A program made the translations under genes and the position numbers. Below are positions 6,495-9,222 of a stretch of 9,222 nucleotides of DNA, in pieces. A model generated the notes under the pieces. It had not been told where the DNA came from. It ran no database searches and saw only the letters and a program-made list of their open reading frames with translations. The stretch spans positions 1-9,222 of the forward strand of contig SDWN01000741.1 of assembly GCA_004195305.1 (NCBI GenBank), read 5' to 3'. Source of the stretch: Neptunomonas sp. (GTDB lineage: Bacteria; Pseudomonadota; Gammaproteobacteria; Pseudomonadales; Balneatricaceae). Positions within the stretch are counted from its first letter, which is position 1, and each line of letters opens with the position of its first letter.

Positions 6495-6915
6495 CTACCT
6501 CTTAGCTGGTTGGGTCACACAAAACTTGAACGCTAGATCGTCGACTATGGGCAAAAGAAGACATTGCCTAGCTCTTCAAGGATGCCCGCTTCTGTTAAGT
6601 GTTCTTGGATAGCTGTCCGCAGCATAAAACCTCAGATCGTCACTCAACATCATTAGCGGGCAGGTGTCGGAGAACACGCAGTTCCAGCCTGTTACTTACT
6701 GCGGCTTCTACGGGTTTGTGCGCGTAGCCGAAGCTTATCAGTGAGAATATACCGTCGTTAGCCGGTGCTCATAGGGGGGAGTTCGACGGTTTAAGAGTTG
6801 CGTTATATACAGCAACGTCTCTATCTGCATAGCCATAATGTGAACGTCTTCTCGGTTGCCGCTGTGCAGTAAATTTTGCTCCATTAGCGTTGCCCCGCTT
6901 ATGAGCGCTGTATGG
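6495..6915. other. Intergenic region between protease and Spy-like gene
   Basis: No gene is supported. A hairpin can form from CGGC-(TTC)-TACG (6702-6712) with CGTAGCCG (6723-6730). CATTAGC (6882-6888) and GCTAATG (6915-6921) form a 7-base stem around a 26-base loop overlapping the end of the Spy-like gene; it may help end that transcript but has no T-run. Minus-strand open codons through 6738-6950 overlap the Spy-like gene out of frame and look spurious. Confidence 0.4.
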
Positions 6916-7440
6916 CTAATGCAGGTGGTGCTGATTGGAATCTTCACCATAGCCTCTCAGCTGGTTGTAGTTTGCTATTTGGTGCCTAGAAAGGTGATTG
7001 ATTGCTTTTAGATGGGTTCCGAGGTGTGCAAATCTAAGATCGGCCCGTGCCTGTGCGCTGACATCAATCAATGTCCTCAAGGAATCAGGATTGATATCTT
7101 TCATTCGAAAAGCTTGCTCAAGCTGTCGCTCAGCCTCAAGGTACCGTTCACCTACTGCAATTGCCTGGGTCTGCATTACTTCAAAAAGTTTTTCCATTTC
7201 TATCTGCTGATCGGCAGACAGTTTCAGCTCTTCAGCTAAATCCAGAACATGACGGGGGCCAGGGTATCCATTGAGTTCGGCTGGCTTGGCCATTCCCCAG
7301 CCCTTGCCCTCCTCGATTGATTCAGCGTCTTGAATGGACAGGCTCTTTATCTCTCGCTTTTCCTGGCCTTGGTAGTTTGTGGCATGGAGATATGGAGCCA
7401 TTAAGCTGGTCACGACCAGTGCAACGAATACAGTTTTCAT
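6916..7440 (-). CDS. Spy/CpxP/ZraP-like periplasmic protein (LTxxQ type)
   Basis: A 174-residue exported protein. Residues 1-20 form a signal peptide (MKTVFVALVVTSLMAPYLHA, cleavage after LHA). The mature part is mostly helical, with two LTxxQ-type motifs at family positions: LSADQ (74-78) in a long helix and LSRHQ (150-154) near the end. This pair marks Spy/CpxP/ZraP proteins, which act in the periplasm as refolding chaperones or metal-linked stress sensors. The C-terminus ends NQHHLH, a possible metal site. Which sub-role applies cannot be told. The start at 7440 has a good ribosome site (AAGGAAG). It is divergent from the Crp/Fnr gene and shares the palindrome at 7495-7514, suggesting control by that regulator instead of the usual two-component system. 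Identity as a family member is fairly sure; it is not a close match to E. coli Spy or CpxP. Confidence 0.75.
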   Translation of the reverse strand: MKTVFVALVVTSLMAPYLHATNYQGQEKREIKSLSIQDAESIEEGKGWGMAKPAELNGYPGPRHVLDLAEELKLSADQQIEMEKLFEVMQTQAIAVGERYLEAERQLEQAFRMKDINPDSLRTLIDVSAQARADLRFAHLGTHLKAINHLSRHQIANYNQLRGYGEDSNQHHLH

Positions 7441-7469
7441 GGTGTCTTCCTTGTAGAGAAATTTCTTGT

Positions 7470-7475
7470 ACTCTA
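7470..7475 (-). promoter_or_regulatory. Predicted -10 of the Spy-like gene
   Basis: TAGAGT on the minus strand matches four of six consensus bases. Counting its last base (7470) as -7 puts +1 at 7463 and the centre of the palindrome (7504.5) at -41.5, the standard class II activator position for Crp/Fnr proteins. No good -35 hexamer is present, as is usual at activator-dependent promoters. A 10-base palindrome, AGAAATTTCT (7457-7466), covers the predicted start point. Confidence 0.4.
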
Positions 7476-7494
7476 GCGTCGCTTCGAACTGATA

Positions 7495-7514
7495 CGTATG
7501 ATTTCAATCATACG
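7495..7514. promoter_or_regulatory. Crp/Fnr-type operator shared by the divergent genes
   Basis: CGTATGATT-TC-AATCATACG is a perfect inverted repeat of two 9-base arms with a 2-base spacer. Its core, ATGAT-TTCA-ATCAT, is one base per half-site from the FNR box TTGAT-N4-ATCAA. On the plus strand TATGAT (7497-7502) inside the left arm is the best -10 for the regulator gene, so binding would block it. On the minus strand the site sits at -41.5 of the predicted start. The adjacent gene encodes a protein whose recognition helix has the matching Glu and Arg. Confidence 0.7.
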
Positions 7515-7531
7515 AAATAAAGGAGTTTCTT

Positions 7532-8134
7532 ATGCCGCCCTCTTTTCCTCAATGGATTACTGAGCAGTTGAAGGCCGAGGAGAACAAGTCGCTCGCTCGA
7601 ACTGGTGTACTGTTTCGTGCAGGGGAACCTGTCAGCAAGCTCTACCTGCTCCAGAGTGGCGAAATACGCCTTGCCCGCCCTCTGAGCCACGGTGACTCAC
7701 TAACCATCCACAGATTCTTGCCAGGCTCAGTGGTAGCCGAAGCATCACTGTTCGCATCTCACTATCACTGTGATGCGGTGGCTGATCGTGACTCCAATCT
7801 ACTTTGCTACAACCGGAAGAGAGTGCAAAACCAGTTGCGCTCACAACCAGGTTTTTCAGAACGCCTGTGCGCTTATCTGTCTGGAGAAATCCAGGCTTTG
7901 AGAACTAAGCTGGAACTGGCTCATATCAAATCAGCAGACGAGCGTCTTCTAACTTGGATTCGGTTACACGCCAGTCCTTCTGCTGTGGCCATAGACCGCC
8001 CACTGAAGAGTATCGCCTCTGAACTCGGACTTGCGCATGAGACGCTATACCGAAGTCTGCGAAACCTCGAAGATCGGCAGTTAATCCGAAGAGACAGACA
8101 ACAAATCGTTCTTACCCAGTGCGATTCGGTTTGA
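7532..8134 (+). CDS. Crp/Fnr-family transcription regulator
   Basis: A 200-residue cytoplasmic DNA-binding regulator. Residues about 24-105 form the cyclic-nucleotide-binding-like barrel (GVLFRAGEP, LYLLQSGEIRLARP, LPGSVVAEASLF, DAVADRDSNLLCYNR). The dimer helix is about 108-133. The winged helix-turn-helix is 155-192, with LKSIASELGLAHETLYRSLR as its core. Glu170 and Arg174 in ETLYR correspond to FNR Glu209 and Arg213, which read the TGA half-site; Tyr173 replaces FNR Ser212. There is no N-terminal Cys cluster, so it is not an Fe-S oxygen sensor, and the CRP cAMP-binding residues are not clearly conserved; the effector is unknown. Four Cys (80, 92, 113, 197) are scattered. AAGGAG at 7520-7525 fixes the start. 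It is divergent from the Spy-like gene, with a shared palindrome pointing to autoregulation. Confidence 0.9.
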   Translation: MPPSFPQWITEQLKAEENKSLARTGVLFRAGEPVSKLYLLQSGEIRLARPLSHGDSLTIHRFLPGSVVAEASLFASHYHCDAVADRDSNLLCYNRKRVQNQLRSQPGFSERLCAYLSGEIQALRTKLELAHIKSADERLLTWIRLHASPSAVAIDRPLKSIASELGLAHETLYRSLRNLEDRQLIRRDRQQIVLTQCDSV

Positions 8135-8301
8135 CGGGCGAAGATTACAATTCATGAGTGATGTTGGCGTAGTGCTCAACAGCGACCAGCCAGTGCGGTG
8201 AACCCAGGAGAGCTCTCTAAGCTCGGCACCAATGGGTGATCGCTTCATGCGACGAAGCAGACTCTCAAATTTTTTACCACCATGACGCGTGTTACATGCA
8301 T

Positions 8302-8334
8302 CAGCACTCCAAGATCATGAGAGTGCTGTTTCTA
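8302..8334 (+). terminator. Candidate terminator downstream of the Crp/Fnr gene
   Basis: CAGCACTC (8302-8309) pairs perfectly with GAGTGCTG (8321-8328) around an 11-base loop, followed by TTTCT. It lies about 170 bases after the stop codon. The U-tract is poor, so the call is modest. Confidence 0.4.
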
Positions 8335-8337
8335 TCC

Positions 8338-8375
8338 CGTACGAAAACCAATAAATCCTTAGCGTACGATTTTTT
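8338..8375. repeat. CGTACGA direct repeat ending in a T-run
   Basis: CGTACGA occurs at 8338-8344 and 8363-8369, 25 bases apart, the second followed by six T (8370-8375). Because CGTACG is self-complementary the copies can also pair as a 6-base stem with a 19-base loop before the T-run, a weak terminator form. Two regulator half-sites are the other possibility. Confidence 0.3.
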
Positions 8376-8543
8376 CCGAATTCTGCGTTCACCCCGTGTA
8401 CATCGTTGATGATAACAAATTGACCATAATTTCTTGCCGTTACCATTATAAAAAATGAATTAACCAAGCGTTCAATCGGACTCGCCTTCGGCTCGCGAGC
8501 TTAACTATTTCGCGGCCCGATAGTCTCAGGTCGACAGTCCTTT
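8376..8543. other. AT-rich intergenic stretch, no gene seen
   Basis: It lies between the Crp/Fnr gene and the convergent LysR gene. It holds a promoter-like pair on the plus strand (TTGACC 8420-8425, CATTAT 8444-8449, spacer 18) with no coding frame behind it, and a CTCGC/GCGAG stem-loop near 8480. A small RNA running against the LysR 3' end is possible but unsupported. Confidence 0.2.
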
Positions 8544-9222
8544 TCAGCCCTTATGCTGGTAGCGAAGCTGGGAAGCGGCAGTTTTCAGGCAACCGATTAA
8601 TCGGCTGGCGATTCGCTCGTCGATCATGGGGGACGCGACCATGTTCATCAGCAGTTGTGAATGGTTGGATTCAAAAGGCCCGGATAGTGTCCTGACCTGG
8701 TTTGGGGAGATCAAAGACTCCGGTAGCAGGGAGATGGCGAAACCGGAGTGAACCGCTGCTGCAACGTTCTCCAGGACCGGGCTGCTGAAGACCTGCTCGT
8801 GGAGAATGTCGGTTTTCTTCAGGCTGTCGAGAGAGAGATCGCGGACGATACAGTTATCTGAAAGCAGGGCTACCGGAATCGTTTCACGCTCTTCGAGCGG
8901 GCTGCTTATTGGTGCAACCCAGATCAGGCGCTCAGTCCAGAGGGTCTGTTCTTCAGGGATGTCCGGCTCTCCCGCGACGATGGCCAAGTCAAGTTGTCCT
9001 AGTTTGACTTGTCTGCGCAGATTACGGCTGCGGTCACAGACTATTCTTGCGTCCAGGTTGGGCAGCTCATGGGCCAATGCCGGCATAAAACTATGCAGAA
9101 AGTCCTGCGCATAATCGGTAGGGATGCCAAAGCGAAGCTTACCGGAAAGCTGCGGTTTGGTGATGGCCGAAAGTGTGGCCGCATTCAGCTTGAAAAACTG
9201 TTCCGCCATGAAGTCTTCAAAA
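8544..9222 (-). CDS. LysR-type transcription regulator, 5' end outside the window
   Basis: About 226 residues are visible: the linker helix and the whole C-terminal effector-binding domain of a LysR-type regulator. Landmarks are LSGKLRFGIPTDYAQDFLHSF (the first strand and helix of the periplasmic-binding fold), RQVKLGQLDLAIVAGEPDIP, LIWVAPISSPL, the second subdomain PVALLSDNCIVRDL, and the return ENVAAAVHSGFAISLLPESLI. The winged helix-turn-helix would lie upstream, beyond 9222; the frame is open to the edge (FEDF before the first visible Met), so that Met is not the true start. The effector and targets cannot be told, since the divergent neighbour that would normally identify them is off the window. 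The frame is intact, and the protein appears functional, unlike the LysR remnant at 1371-1643. Confidence 0.92.
   Translation of the reverse strand, partial: FEDFMAEQFFKLNAATLSAITKPQLSGKLRFGIPTDYAQDFLHSFMPALAHELPNLDARIVCDRSRNLRRQVKLGQLDLAIVAGEPDIPEEQTLWTERLIWVAPISSPLEERETIPVALLSDNCIVRDLSLDSLKKTDILHEQVFSSPVLENVAAAVHSGFAISLLPESLISPNQVRTLSGPFESNHSQLLMNMVASPMIDERIASRLIGCLKTAASQLRYQHKG

Noticed and set aside
6738..6950. 70-codon minus-strand open frame
   Set aside because: Overlaps the end of the Spy-like gene in another frame and has no ribosome site or family resemblance.
7322..7507. Other-strand and other-frame open frames around the divergent promoter (7317-7520, 7322-7507, 7508-7690, 7632-7844)
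   Set aside because: They are shadows of the Spy-like and Crp/Fnr genes and run through the shared operator.
7495..7514. Palindrome as a rho-independent terminator
   Set aside because: It lies 17 bases before a start codon, between divergent genes, is AT-rich and has no T-run; operator is the better reading.
8806..9114. 102-codon plus-strand open frame
   Set aside because: Antisense shadow of the LysR effector domain, with Arg/Ser-rich composition typical of such shadows.

Overview
The window looks like chromosomal DNA of a free-living, possibly marine or halotolerant gammaproteobacterium of moderate GC content. The genus is not settled; Marinobacter, Hahella or Halomonas relatives are guesses from gene style. 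The evidence is the start of a betaine aldehyde dehydrogenase gene behind a BetI-type operator, a DUF1289 gene, a very large secreted multidomain subtilase, a Spy/CpxP-like periplasmic protein paired with a Crp/Fnr regulator, and a LysR regulator. I see no rRNA, tRNA, CRISPR array, intact insertion sequence or phage gene.

Layout. 1-600 holds the 5' end of betB (minus strand), a possible 37-codon leader ORF, and a promoter whose -35 and spacer coincide with a BetI-like operator. 768-867 is an imperfect inverted repeat just ahead of the DUF1289 gene (890-1135, plus), whose stop codon lies inside a small terminator-like hairpin. 1179-1643 looks like gene debris: the 3' end of an unidentified minus-strand gene, and the C-terminal third of a LysR regulator on the plus strand with an in-frame stop. 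1644-2123 is largely empty. 2124-6437 encodes a 1437-residue secreted S8 protease: signal peptide, propeptide, catalytic domain, a duplicated Fn3 plus jelly-roll module, and five PKD-like domains. A strong hairpin follows it.

6438-6915 has no convincing gene. 6916-7440 (minus, Spy/CpxP/ZraP-like, periplasmic) and 7532-8134 (plus, Crp/Fnr-type regulator) are divergent and share a short intergenic region with a perfect 9+2+9 palindrome. Its core is an FNR-type TGAT-N4-ATCA box. A -10-like hexamer places this box exactly at -41.5 for the Spy-like gene, while the box overlaps the best -10 of the regulator gene. That predicts activation of the stress protein and self-repression of the regulator. 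8135-8543 contains hairpins, a repeat and a weak promoter-like sequence but no gene. 8544-9222 (minus) is most of a LysR-type regulator whose DNA-binding N-terminus lies beyond the window.

The most noteworthy items are the divergent Spy-like/Crp-Fnr pair with its shared operator, the module duplication in the protease, the inverted repeat ahead of the DUF1289 gene, and the leader ORF between the bet promoter and betB. None amounts to a clearly new system from sequence alone.
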